Source: an uncultured Eubacteriales bacterium (GTDB lineage: Bacteria > Bacillota > Clostridia > Oscillospirales > Oscillospiraceae). Taken from it: DNA of 17,461 nt. The stretch covers positions 1 to 17,461 of the forward strand of contig CAJLCS010000037.1 of NCBI GenBank assembly GCA_905205195.1, read 5' to 3'. The notes beneath the pieces were generated by a model. It had not been told where the DNA came from, did no database searches, and saw only the letters and a list, made by a program, of their open reading frames with translations. How positions within the stretch are numbered: position 1 is the stretch's first letter; each line of letters starts with the position of its first letter. A program made the translations under genes and the position numbers. Below, in pieces: positions 1 through 6,458 of the stretch.

Positions 1-81
1 GGCGACCCCATGGAGGTAACTGTGCGCGGTTACGAGCTGAGCCTGCGTAAGGCCGACACTGAGATGATCGAGGTGCAGTGA
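1..81 (+). CDS. feoA: Ferrous iron transport protein A, C-terminal fragment
   Basis: The reading frame is open from base 1 and ends in TGA at 79-81, giving 26 residues that begin GDPMEVTVRGYELSLRK. The pattern G-[DS]-P-[ML]-x-[VI]-x-[VI]-x-G-Y-x-L-[AS]-L-R is the typical C-terminus of FeoA, the small SH3-like cytosolic partner of FeoB. The start and most of the gene lie upstream of the window. It sits 53 bp before feoB on the same strand with no terminator between, so co-transcription is likely. Only the tail is visible, but the motif and the neighbour make the call fairly firm. Confidence 0.85.
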   Translation, partial: GDPMEVTVRGYELSLRKADTEMIEVQ

Positions 82-134
82 TCCGGTTACGTTTGCCGTT
101 CGGTTAAGATAGTTTAACTCAAAGGAGATACGAT

Positions 135-2633
135 ATGGATAAACAGATTAAAATTGCCCTGGCGGGCAACCCGAACTGCGGTAAGACAACGCTGTTCAAT
201 GCCCTCACCGGTTCCAACCAGTTCGTGGGCAACTGGCCCGGCGTCACCGTGGAGAAGAAGGAGGGCAAGCTGAAAAAGCACGATGATGTGATCATCATGG
301 ACCTGCCCGGCATCTACTCCCTGTCCCCCTACACGCTGGAGGAGGTGGTGGCCCGCAACTACCTGATCGGTGAGCGCCCCGACGCCATCCTGAATATCAT
401 CGACGGCACCAACCTGGAGCGCAACCTGTACCTGACCACTCAGCTGACCGAATTGGGAATCCCCGTTGTCATCGCCATCAACATGATGGACCTGGTGCGG
501 AAAAACGGAGATGAGATCAACGTGAAGGAGCTGGCCCGTGAGCTGGGCTGCCAGATCGTCGAGATCTCCGCCCTGAAGGGCGACGGCGTCATGGAGGCCG
601 CCGAGGCCGCGATTGCGGCGGCTAAGGGAACCAAGACCATCCCCATGCACACCTTCTCCGGCCCCGTGGAGCACGCCATTGCCCACATTGAGGAGGCCGC
701 CGTTCACAATCTGCCCGAGGAGCAGCAGCGCTGGTACGCCATCAAGATCTTCGAGCGGGATGACAAGGTGCTGGAGCAGCTGGAGATCGCCCCCGACGTT
801 ATGGCCCATATCGAGGGCGACATCAAGGCCGCCGAGGAAGAACTGGACGATGACGCCGAGAGCATCATCACCAACGAACGGTACATCTATATCGCCGAGC
901 TGATGAAGGGCTGCTACAAGAAGAAAAAGGCGGGTGAGCTGTCCTCCTCCGATAAAATCGACCGCATCGTCACCAACCGCTGGCTGGGTCTGCCCATCTT
1001 CGCCGTGATCATGTATCTGGTGTACTGGGTAGCTATGGTGGGCGTGGGCGCTCCCGCCACCGACTGGGCCAACGACGGCCTGTTCGGCGACGGCTGGCAC
1101 CTGCTGGGCATCGGCTCCTCCGCCTATGGCGAGGCGACCGACAATTACACCGCCGCTTCCGAGGCGGCCCAGGCTTTCACCGGTGTGGAAATCGACACCG
1201 AAGCCGATGACTTCGACGCCGATGCCGTTCTGGCCGAGTTGAAGGCCTTTACCAAGACCTCCGATACCGCCACCGTGGAAGTGGAGGACGAGGAGACCCT
1301 GGCCATCAACGAAATGACCGCCTTCTACGACAAGCTCCCCGAGGGCTACGAGAAGGACGACAGCATCGTGCCCATGACCTATGTGGATGCGGTGAAGTAT
1401 TTTGAAGAGAACGGCTTTGACGCGCCCGATCCTGCGGATTACGGCGTGTGGGTGCCCGGCGTGCCGGTACTCATCGGCAACCTGCTGGAGAAGGCCGGCG
1501 CGGCCGATTGGCTCAGCGGCCTGATTCTGGATGGCATTGTGGCCGGTGTCGGCGCGGTGCTGGGCTTCGTGCCGCAGATGCTGGTGCTGTTTCTGATGCT
1601 GGCGTTCCTGGAGGCCTGCGGCTACATGGCCCGTATCGCCTTCGTGCTGGACCGGGTATTCCGGAAGTTCGGCCTGTCCGGTAAGTCCTTTATCCCCATG
1701 CTGATCGGTGTCGGCTGCGGCGTGCCCGGTGTTATGGCTTCCCGTACCATCGAGAACGAGCGTGACCGCCGGATGACGATCATGACCACCACCTTCATCC
1801 CCTGCGGCGCCAAGGTGCCCTTCATCGCCATGATCGCCGGCGCCCTGTTCGGCGGCAGCGCCTGGGTTTCCACCTCCGCTTACTTTATCGGCATGGCTGC
1901 CATTATTGTTTCCGGCATTATGCTGAAAAAGACCAAGATGTTTGCCGGCGACCCTGCTCCCTTCGTTATGGAGCTGCCTGCGTACCACTGGCCCACCCTG
2001 GGCAATGTGCTCCGCTCCATGTGGGAGCGCGGCTGGTCCTTCATCAAGAAGGCCGGTACCATCATCCTGCTGTCCACCATCTTCGTGTGGTTCACCACCT
2101 ACTTCGGCTGGGTGGACGGCGTGTTCCGGATGCTGTCCGAGGATGAAATCGAGCATTCCGTCCTGGCTGCCGTGGGCGGCGTGATCGCCTGGATCTTCAA
2201 GCCGCTGGGCTGGGGCAACTGGCAGGCTGCCGTGGCCTCCATTACCGGCCTGGTTGCCAAGGAAAACATCGTCGGCACCCTGGGCATCCTTTACGGCGGC
2301 GGCGACGGCACCGTGTATCAGAACATTGCGGGTGCCTTCACCGGCATTACCGGCTATTCCTTCCTGGTGTTTAACCTGCTATGCGCCCCCTGCTTCGCGG
2401 CCATCGGCGCCATCAAGCGGGAAATGAACAGCCAGAAGTGGACCTGGTTCGCCATCGGCTATCAGTGCGGCTTTGCCTACCTGATTGCCCTGATGATCAA
2501 TCAGTTCGGCGGCGCCTTTACCGGCAACCTGAATATCATCGGCGTGATTGTTTCCGTTGCGGTTCTGGCCGGCATGATCTATATGCTGGTGCGGCCCTAT
2601 AAGGAAGCCACCAAGCTGACCGCCAAGGTGTAA
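135..2633 (+). CDS. feoB: Ferrous iron transporter FeoB
   Basis: This 832-residue inner-membrane Fe(II) transporter has an N-terminal GTPase domain. G1 is GNPNCGKT (11-18), the G2 Thr lies in GNWPGVTVE (about 38), G3 is DLPG (56-59) and G4 is NMMD (116-119). The membrane domain starts near residue 284 and carries FeoB hallmarks: a DGIVAGVGAVLGFVPQ stretch, GYMARIAFVLDR, KSFIPMLIGVGCGVPG and the C-terminal NLLCAPCFAAIGA. The ATG at 135 follows AAAGGAGA at 121-128. At 832 residues it is longer than many FeoB proteins because of an acidic insertion of about 110 residues (about 329-438) after the first membrane helix, where other FeoBs have a short loop. It lies between feoA and a FeoB-associated Cys-rich protein, as in many clostridial feo operons. 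Family assignment is secure; the role of the insertion is unknown. Confidence 0.97.
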   Translation: MDKQIKIALAGNPNCGKTTLFNALTGSNQFVGNWPGVTVEKKEGKLKKHDDVIIMDLPGIYSLSPYTLEEVVARNYLIGERPDAILNIIDGTNLERNLYLTTQLTELGIPVVIAINMMDLVRKNGDEINVKELARELGCQIVEISALKGDGVMEAAEAAIAAAKGTKTIPMHTFSGPVEHAIAHIEEAAVHNLPEEQQRWYAIKIFERDDKVLEQLEIAPDVMAHIEGDIKAAEEELDDDAESIITNERYIYIAELMKGCYKKKKAGELSSSDKIDRIVTNRWLGLPIFAVIMYLVYWVAMVGVGAPATDWANDGLFGDGWHLLGIGSSAYGEATDNYTAASEAAQAFTGVEIDTEADDFDADAVLAELKAFTKTSDTATVEVEDEETLAINEMTAFYDKLPEGYEKDDSIVPMTYVDAVKYFEENGFDAPDPADYGVWVPGVPVLIGNLLEKAGAADWLSGLILDGIVAGVGAVLGFVPQMLVLFLMLAFLEACGYMARIAFVLDRVFRKFGLSGKSFIPMLIGVGCGVPGVMASRTIENERDRRMTIMTTTFIPCGAKVPFIAMIAGALFGGSAWVSTSAYFIGMAAIIVSGIMLKKTKMFAGDPAPFVMELPAYHWPTLGNVLRSMWERGWSFIKKAGTIILLSTIFVWFTTYFGWVDGVFRMLSEDEIEHSVLAAVGGVIAWIFKPLGWGNWQAAVASITGLVAKENIVGTLGILYGGGDGTVYQNIAGAFTGITGYSFLVFNLLCAPCFAAIGAIKREMNSQKWTWFAIGYQCGFAYLIALMINQFGGAFTGNLNIIGVIVSVAVLAGMIYMLVRPYKEATKLTAKV

Positions 2634-2664
2634 TTCAATTCACAAAGGAAAGGAGTTTCGGGTC

Positions 2665-2835
2665 ATGGTTCAATGGATTTCCGAAAATCTGGGTACGATT
2701 CTCATCAGCATCGGCCTGATTGCCGCTGTTGTCGCCATTATCCGGTCACTGATCCGGAATAAGAAGCAGGGTAAATCCAGCTGCGGCGCCAACTGTGCCC
2801 ACTGCTCGATGTCCGGCTCCTGCCACAAGCACTGA
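2665..2835 (+). CDS. FeoB-associated Cys-rich small membrane protein
   Basis: This is a 56-residue protein starting at ATG 2665 behind an AAAGGAG site (2649-2655), 31 bp after feoB. It has one predicted membrane helix (about residues 9-28, rich in Ile, Leu, Val and Ala), a short basic stretch (RNKKQGK) and a C-terminal cluster SCGANCAHCSMSGSCHKH with four cysteines and two histidines. This architecture and position match the FeoB-associated Cys-rich membrane protein family found at the ends of feo operons in Firmicutes. The Cys/His tail probably faces the cytoplasm and could bind Fe(II) or help FeoB, but its exact role is not established. It is followed at once by a terminator, so it is the last gene of the feo transcript. 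Confidence 0.85.
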   Translation: MVQWISENLGTILISIGLIAAVVAIIRSLIRNKKQGKSSCGANCAHCSMSGSCHKH

Positions 2836-2843
2836 CGGGCGAC

Positions 2844-2880
2844 GGGGGGACGCAAGAGACTTTGCGTCTCCCCGTTTTTT
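2844..2880 (+). terminator. Rho-independent terminator of the feo operon
   Basis: A 12-bp stem (GGGGGGACGCAA at 2844-2855 pairing with TTGCGTCTCCCC at 2862-2873, one G-U pair) with a 6-nt loop is followed by G and six T (2875-2880). It lies 8 bp past the stop of the Cys-rich protein and ends only 17 bp before the next start codon. Confidence 0.88.
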
Positions 2881-2897
2881 CAGGAAGGAGGTTCGCA

Positions 2898-3269
2898 ATG
2901 GCGCATCACAAGGAATTGTCGGCGTCCCATATCCGGTATCTTCTGACCATGAAGCAGCTGGAGCAGAACGGCAGCCGCCTTCGATGCGTGGACGTGGCGG
3001 CGGCGCTGGGGTTGTCCCGGCCCAGCGTCCACAATATGATGGACACCCTGACGCAGATGGGCCTGATCGGCCGGAACGGCAACGGCACGGCGTACTTCAC
3101 GCCGGAGGGCCGGGCCGTGGCAGAGCGGTATGCCGGCTACTACCGGGCGGTAGAGACCATACTGCTGCGGATCTTCCCGGGACTGGAGGAGGTCCGGAGC
3201 GCCGCCTGCAGCCTGATCGCCGAGATTCCGGAGCCGCGGCTGTCGACACTGTCGGTCCGGACCGGCTGA
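2898..3269 (+). CDS. DtxR/MntR-like transcriptional regulator, short and divergent
   Basis: This 123-residue protein has a DtxR-type winged helix: VDVAAALGLSRPSVHNMMDTL (about 31-51) is the recognition region and GTAYFTPEGRAVAERY (about 63-78) the wing and linker into the dimerization helices. DtxR and MntR proteins are metal-activated repressors of iron or manganese uptake, and the site right after feoAB suggests control of feo. I chose ATG 2898 because AAGGAGGT (2884-2891) sits just ahead; an upstream in-frame start would fall inside the terminator hairpin. By hand alignment to Bacillus MntR, the residues at the Asp8, Glu11, His77, Glu99, Glu102 and His103 metal positions are mostly replaced (Arg13, Leu16, Arg83, Ser105, Ala108, Glu109). 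The C-terminus is also short, so metal sensing may be altered or absent. Confidence 0.8.
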   Translation: MAHHKELSASHIRYLLTMKQLEQNGSRLRCVDVAAALGLSRPSVHNMMDTLTQMGLIGRNGNGTAYFTPEGRAVAERYAGYYRAVETILLRIFPGLEEVRSAACSLIAEIPEPRLSTLSVRTG

Positions 3270-3275
3270 AAACGG

Positions 3276-3311
3276 AAAAAGCAGAACTTGATGTTCGGGT
3301 TCTGCTTTTTT
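3276..3311 (+). terminator. Rho-independent terminator after the regulator
   Basis: The inverted repeat AAAAAGCAGAAC / GTTCTGCTTTTTT (arms about 3276-3287 and 3299-3311, loop about 11 nt) begins 6 bp after the regulator stop and ends in a T tract. The A-rich left arm means it may also work for the opposite strand. Confidence 0.85.
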
Positions 3312-3344
3312 ACACAGGTTATCACGGCGCTGTGGAAAATTTTT

Positions 3345-3373
3345 TTGAAATTTCCGGAGATTTGTGGTATGAT
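3345..3373 (+). promoter_or_regulatory. Sigma-A type promoter with extended -10
   Basis: TTGAAA (3345-3350) and TATGAT (3368-3373) are separated by exactly 17 bp, with a TGG extended -10 element (3365-3367). The region is AT-rich against a GC-rich background. It lies 35 bp upstream of the start codon at 3409, which follows an AAGGAGG site at 3394-3400. Confidence 0.8.
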
Positions 3374-3408
3374 AAAATTATCCTGAAGAACACAAGGAGG
3401 AAACTGTC

Positions 3409-3630
3409 ATGCGCGATTACGAAGTGCTGATCGAAACCATCAATCCCTGTGGCGGCGAGGCTCACGCAAAGCAGGAATTTCTGGAAATTCAGGCGGAAAG
3501 CCCCGAGGCCTATGTGCGGGACAACGGACGGTATCCGGTGCTGAGCAGCGGCAAAAATGCGGACGGCGACACCGTCATTACCACCGGCGACGGGAAGGGC
3601 GCCATGGTGCGCTATACCTTTACGGCGTAA
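3409..3630 (+). CDS. Small hypothetical protein (73 aa)
   Basis: This is a 73-residue soluble protein of unknown function. ATG 3409 follows AAGGAGG (3394-3400) and a good promoter, and the gene is closed by its own terminator, so it is very likely a real monocistronic gene. The chain has no signal peptide and no membrane segment. It contains NPCGGEAHAKQEF near residue 12, a middle block with Tyr and Arg, and a C-terminal DGDTVITTGDGKGAMVRYTF that looks like a beta-rich fold. There is a single cysteine, Cys14. I do not recognise a named family. The independent transcription unit suggests substantial expression, but nothing in the sequence or neighbourhood fixes a role. Confidence 0.8.
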   Translation: MRDYEVLIETINPCGGEAHAKQEFLEIQAESPEAYVRDNGRYPVLSSGKNADGDTVITTGDGKGAMVRYTFTA

Positions 3631-3635
3631 ACACA

Positions 3636-3665
3636 GCCGCCGGGTTTCCGCCCGGCGGCATTTTT
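3636..3665 (+). terminator. Rho-independent terminator of the 73-aa gene
   Basis: A perfect 9-bp stem, GCCGCCGGG (3636-3644) with CCCGGCGGC (3651-3659) and loop TTTCCG, is followed by A and five T. It begins 6 bp past the stop codon. Confidence 0.92.
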
Positions 3666-3684
3666 GAACAAAGAAGGAAATTCT

Positions 3685-4203
3685 ATGGAACGGGACGAAC
3701 TGAAGCTGATTTTGCCGGAGGAGCGGTATCTGGATCAGATCTGGGCCTACCGGCAGGCCATGCTGGATGCCGGCAGCACGCTGGACGGTACCGGCGCACT
3801 GAAGAAAGCCACCTCGGCGGAGGCGTGGCTGGAATCCAAGCGGCAGCCATGTCCGCCGGGACTGGTGCCGTCGGACCAGTATCTGGCCATCCGGACAAGG
3901 GATGACCGGCTGGTGGGGATGATCGACTTTCGGCACAGTCTCGATCATCCGGTGCTTGCCCTCTGGGGCGGCCACATCGGCTACAGCGTCCACCCGGCGG
4001 AGCGCCGGAAGGGCTACGCCACGGAAATGCTGCGGCAGGTGCTGGAAAAGTGCAGGGCCTTCGGGCTGGACCGGGTGATGGTGACCTGCCACGAGGGCAA
4101 CATCGGCAGCGAAAAGACCATCCGCGCCTGCGGCGGGGAATACGAAAATACGGTGGACACCGACGGCGGGAGAGTGAAACGGTTCTGGATTGCGCTTTCT
4201 TGA
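3685..4203 (+). CDS. GNAT family N-acetyltransferase
   Basis: This 172-residue cytosolic protein has the GNAT fold. Motif A is visible as GHIGYSVHPAERRKGYATEM (about 96-115), where RRKGYA is the acetyl-CoA pyrophosphate-binding loop. It is followed by an alpha-helix (LRQVLEKCRAFGLD) and VMVTCHEGNIGSEKTIRACGG (about 131-151), the usual motif B region in which an Asn and a Ser lead into the next helix. The C-terminus (RVKRFWIAL) is typical of small GNAT enzymes. The acceptor substrate cannot be told from sequence. I chose ATG 3685, behind AGAAGGA (3672-3678), over an upstream in-frame TTG that overlaps the preceding terminator T tract. No promoter is obvious before it, so it may depend on read-through. 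No terminator with a T tract follows it. Confidence 0.9.
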   Translation: MERDELKLILPEERYLDQIWAYRQAMLDAGSTLDGTGALKKATSAEAWLESKRQPCPPGLVPSDQYLAIRTRDDRLVGMIDFRHSLDHPVLALWGGHIGYSVHPAERRKGYATEMLRQVLEKCRAFGLDRVMVTCHEGNIGSEKTIRACGGEYENTVDTDGGRVKRFWIALS

Positions 4204-4212
4204 CCGGGCTGT

Positions 4213-4247
4213 TACGTTTTGACGACTAGTAGCTGCGTCGGAACGTA
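4213..4247. repeat. Imperfect inverted repeat (12-bp arms)
   Basis: TACGTTTTGACG (4213-4224) can pair with CGTCGGAACGTA (4236-4247) over all 12 positions in RNA, with two G-U pairs and an 11-nt loop. No T tract follows on the plus strand; only an A tract (4254-4261) follows. It is therefore not a standard terminator for the GNAT gene, although it begins 10 bp after that stop. Confidence 0.65.
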
Positions 4248-4330
4248 GAAAGCAAAAAAATAAGGACAGAAAACCTGCACAATTGCATCGGGAAAAAACG
4301 CCAGAAACGGGTCGATGTGAACAAGCTTTG

Positions 4331-4348
4331 AAAATACCGTCGTATTTT
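4331..4348. promoter_or_regulatory. Perfect palindrome abutting the xpt promoter -35
   Basis: AAAATAC (4331-4337), spacer CGTC, GTATTTT (4342-4348). It ends one base before the -35 hexamer. It could be a regulator site or simply an AT-rich UP element; the perfect symmetry favours the first. Confidence 0.5.
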
Positions 4349-4349
4349 G

Positions 4350-4378
4350 TTGACATTGAATTTTTCCTGTGCTATCAT
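4350..4378 (+). promoter_or_regulatory. Strong sigma-A promoter of the purine operon
   Basis: Consensus TTGACA (4350-4355), a 17-bp spacer and TATCAT (4373-4378), with a TGC extended -10 (4370-4372). The predicted start near 4385 lies just ahead of the riboswitch aptamer at 4402. Confidence 0.88.
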
Positions 4379-4401
4379 GAGTTGGCTTCAAGAAAATAGT
4401 T

Positions 4402-4468
4402 ACCAATATAGGTTTGGATGTCTGGCCCAAATGTTTCTACCGCACGCCTTTAAGTTGCGACTATTGGT
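4402..4468 (+). ncRNA. Purine riboswitch aptamer, guanine class
   Basis: P1 is a perfect 7-bp helix (ACCAATA 4402-4408 with TATTGGT 4462-4468). P2 is GTTTGG/CCAAAT with an L2 containing CTGGC. The invariant J2/3 core GTTTCTACC is at 4433-4441. P3 is CGCA/TGCG with L3 containing GCCTTTAA, whose CC can pair with the GG of L2 as in the known kissing-loop structure. J3/1 reads GACTAT, so the base that decides specificity is C (4461), as in Bacillus xpt; adenine riboswitches have U there. The downstream gene is xpt, the classic target of this class. It is expected to switch expression off when guanine or hypoxanthine is bound. Confidence 0.95.
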
Positions 4469-4506
4469 TGTTTTCCCGGGGGGGAAAGTGTTTCCTGCGG
4501 GCAGAT

Positions 4507-4548
4507 GGCAGACGGGCTTTTGCGGCTTCCGTCTGTCCTTTTTTATTT
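4507..4548 (+). terminator. Riboswitch-controlled intrinsic terminator
   Basis: GGCAGACGG (4507-4515) pairs with CCGTCTGTC (4529-4537, one G-U pair), followed by CTTTTTTATTT. It lies between the aptamer and the xpt ribosome binding site and is the likely expression platform. A second small hairpin (TTTCCC / GGGAAA, about 4471-4486) lies between. I could not resolve the antiterminator pairing by eye. Confidence 0.85.
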
Positions 4549-4566
4549 GAAAGAGAGAAATGCGGT

Positions 4567-5148
4567 ATGAAAGCTCTGGAAGAAAAAATTCGCAGCGAGG
4601 GCAGGGTGCTGCCCGGCAATATTCTGAAGGTCGGTTCTTTTCTGAACCACCAGATCGACGTGGACTTCATCATGGAAATGGGTAAGGAAATCGCCCGGCT
4701 CTTTGACGGCAGCCGCGTCACCAAGATCCTGACCATCGAAACCTCCGGCATCGCCATCGCCATGGGTGCCGGAGCGGCGCTCCATGTGCCCGTGGTCTTT
4801 GCCAAGAAGCACAAAACCAGCAACCTTTCCGGCAGTGTCTATTCCACCGTGGTCCATTCCTACACCCATGGCACCGACTACACCGTGGTGGTGGAAAAGG
4901 ACTATCTGAAGCCCGGCGACCGGGTGCTGCTGGTGGATGATTTCCTGGCCAACGGCAAGGCGCTGGAGGGCCTGCTTCACCTGATCCGTCAGGCGGGTGC
5001 CGAATGCGTCGGTGCGGCCTGCGCCATCGAGAAGGGCTTCCAGCAGGGCGGCGACCGGCTGCGGCAGGACGGCCTGCGGGTGGAATCGCTGGCCATCATC
5101 GACCGGATGGACGACCACAGCGTCACCTTCCGGGGCGAATCTCTCTGA
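4567..5148 (+). CDS. xpt: Xanthine phosphoribosyltransferase
   Basis: This 193-residue enzyme converts xanthine and PRPP to XMP in purine salvage. It matches Xpt over its whole length, starting MKALEEKIRSEGRVLPGNILKV in the family style. The type I phosphoribosyltransferase PRPP loop is VLLVDDFLANGKA (120-132), with the two acidic residues at 124-125, and FAKKHKTSNL (78-87) is the other characteristic segment. The ATG at 4567 gives the usual Xpt length. An in-frame extension upstream would run through the riboswitch and its terminator and is rejected. The ribosome site (GAAAGAGAG, 4550-4558) is weaker than most in this window. It is the first gene of a riboswitch-controlled transcript that continues into an uptake system, joining salvage with import. 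Confidence 0.96.
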   Translation: MKALEEKIRSEGRVLPGNILKVGSFLNHQIDVDFIMEMGKEIARLFDGSRVTKILTIETSGIAIAMGAGAALHVPVVFAKKHKTSNLSGSVYSTVVHSYTHGTDYTVVVEKDYLKPGDRVLLVDDFLANGKALEGLLHLIRQAGAECVGAACAIEKGFQQGGDRLRQDGLRVESLAIIDRMDDHSVTFRGESL

Positions 5149-5153
5149 TCGAT

Positions 5154-5168
5154 ACGGGAAAATCCCGT
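5154..5168 (+). other. Small intercistronic hairpin between xpt and the BMP gene
   Basis: ACGGGA (5154-5159), loop AAA, TCCCGT (5163-5168), with no T tract. It is too weak and tail-less for a terminator; it may set RNA stability between the two genes. Confidence 0.45.
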
Positions 5169-5206
5169 GTACGATAAATTTTACGCTATATTTTGGAGGA
5201 AGAGAA

Positions 5207-6445
5207 ATGAAAAAAATCATTGCACTGCTTCTGTGTCTGGCCATGGTCCTGGCGTTTGCCGGCTGCGGCAGCAACGGCGGCAACAACAGCGCCGACGGCA
5301 AGAAGCTGAAGGTTGGCTTCATCTACCTGCACGACGAGAACTCCACCTATGACCTGAACTTCATCAACGCCGCTAAGGCTGCCTGCGAAAAGATGGGCGT
5401 GGAGTACCTGGAAAAGAAGAACATCCCCGAATCCAGCGAATGCAAGGAAGCCGCCATTGACCTGGCCGACCGGGGCTGCGACATCGTCTTTGCCGATTCC
5501 TTCGGCCACGAGCAGCATCTGGCGGAGGCCGCCGAGAAGTACCCCAACGTGCAGTTCTGCCACGCCACCGGTACCACGGCCCACACCTCTTCCCTGAAGA
5601 ACCTGCACAACGCCTTCGCCTCCATCTATGAGGGCCGCTATCTGGCCGGTGTGGCTGCGGGCATGAAGCTCAACGAGATGATCGACGCCGGCAAGATCAC
5701 CGCCGACCAGGCCAAGATGGGCTATGTGGGCGCCTTCACCTACGCGGAAGTCATCTCCGGCTACACCTCCTTCTATCTGGGCGCCAAGTCCGTCTGCCCC
5801 TCCGTGACCATGGAAGTCCAGTTCACCGGCAGCTGGTACGACGAGACCGCCGAGAAGGAAGCGGCCACCAAGCTGATCAGCAACAACTGCGTCCTCATCA
5901 GCCAGCACGCCGACTCCATGGGCGCCCCCACTGCCTGCGAGGCCGCCGGTGTGCCCAACGTTTCCTATAACGGCAGCACCGTGGCCTCCTGCCCCAACAC
6001 CTTCATCGTGTCCTCCCGGATCAACTGGCAGCCCTACTTCGAGTACATCATCAGCTGCGTGCAGGAAGGCAAGGAGATCGAGAAGGATTGGTGCGGCACC
6101 CTGGCTACCGGCTCCGTGGAGCTGTCCGCCATCAATGACACCGCCGCTGCCGCCGGTACCGCCGACAAGATCGCCGAGGTGACCAAGGCGCTGGAGGACG
6201 GCACCGCCCATGTGTTCGACACCAGCACCTTTACCGTGACCGTTTCCGACTCCGCCAACGTCAACGCCAAGGTGGACGCCGAGGGTCACCTGACCTCCTA
6301 CATGGCGGACGTGGACACCGACGCCAACTACACCCCGGACACCGAGGTGGTGGCCGACGGCTACTTCCACGAGTCCGAGAAGCGGTCCGCCCCCTACTTC
6401 GACATTCAGATCGACGGCATTTCTCTGTCCAACACCAAATTCTGA
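5207..6445 (+). CDS. BMP family ABC transporter substrate-binding lipoprotein (purine/nucleoside type)
   Basis: This 412-residue lipoprotein begins with a signal peptide (MKKIIALLLCLAMVLAFAGC). The lipobox AFAGC places the lipid-bearing Cys at residue 20, followed by a Gly/Asn/Ser-rich linker. The mature part follows the BMP (basic membrane protein, PnrA-like) pattern: KVGFIYLHDENSTYD at about 34, FADSFGHEQHLAEAAEKYPNVQF near 101, a YEGRYLAGVAAGMK segment, VGAFTYAEVISGYTSFYLGA and a SWYDETAEKEAA segment. PnrA-like proteins bind purine nucleosides, and B. subtilis NupN is the comparable guanosine-system component. The ATG at 5207 follows TTGGAGGAAGAG. Two hairpins separate it from the ATPase gene, which would leave the binding protein in excess. 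Ligand identity (base or nucleoside) is inferred from the riboswitch and xpt. Confidence 0.93.
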   Translation: MKKIIALLLCLAMVLAFAGCGSNGGNNSADGKKLKVGFIYLHDENSTYDLNFINAAKAACEKMGVEYLEKKNIPESSECKEAAIDLADRGCDIVFADSFGHEQHLAEAAEKYPNVQFCHATGTTAHTSSLKNLHNAFASIYEGRYLAGVAAGMKLNEMIDAGKITADQAKMGYVGAFTYAEVISGYTSFYLGAKSVCPSVTMEVQFTGSWYDETAEKEAATKLISNNCVLISQHADSMGAPTACEAAGVPNVSYNGSTVASCPNTFIVSSRINWQPYFEYIISCVQEGKEIEKDWCGTLATGSVELSAINDTAAAAGTADKIAEVTKALEDGTAHVFDTSTFTVTVSDSANVNAKVDAEGHLTSYMADVDTDANYTPDTEVVADGYFHESEKRSAPYFDIQIDGISLSNTKF

Positions 6446-6458
6446 TTCCGAATTTCGA

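Larger units (their letters stand above)
4204..4349 (+). other. AT-richer intergenic segment with an unexplained hairpin
   Basis: This is the upstream part of the 363-bp gap between the GNAT gene and xpt. It holds a 12-bp imperfect inverted repeat at 4213-4247 without a T tract, and a perfect 7-bp palindrome (4331-4348) next to the promoter. I find no supported ORF here on either strand. Confidence 0.6.

Noticed and set aside
114..2156. 680-residue minus-strand ORF opposite feoB
   Set aside because: It is a shadow produced by the strong GC bias at third codon positions of feoB; it is Gly/His/Gln-rich low-complexity sequence without a recognisable domain, and feoB is unambiguous on the other strand.
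4414..4566. Upstream in-frame extension of xpt
   Set aside because: It would translate the riboswitch aptamer and the terminator; Xpt has its usual length from 4567.
4204..4566. Minus-strand ORF reading across the gap and the GNAT gene
   Set aside because: Its sequence is a shadow of the GNAT gene and the riboswitch region, with no plausible start or domain.
4997..5206. In-frame extension upstream of the BMP lipoprotein
   Set aside because: It overlaps the end of xpt in another frame and would bury the signal peptide, whose lipobox fits the ATG at 5207.
5149..5206. Separate promoter before the BMP lipoprotein (TATATT near 5187)
   Set aside because: There is no acceptable -35 hexamer at the right spacing (CCCGTG at 5164-5169), so I treat the gene as part of the xpt transcript.
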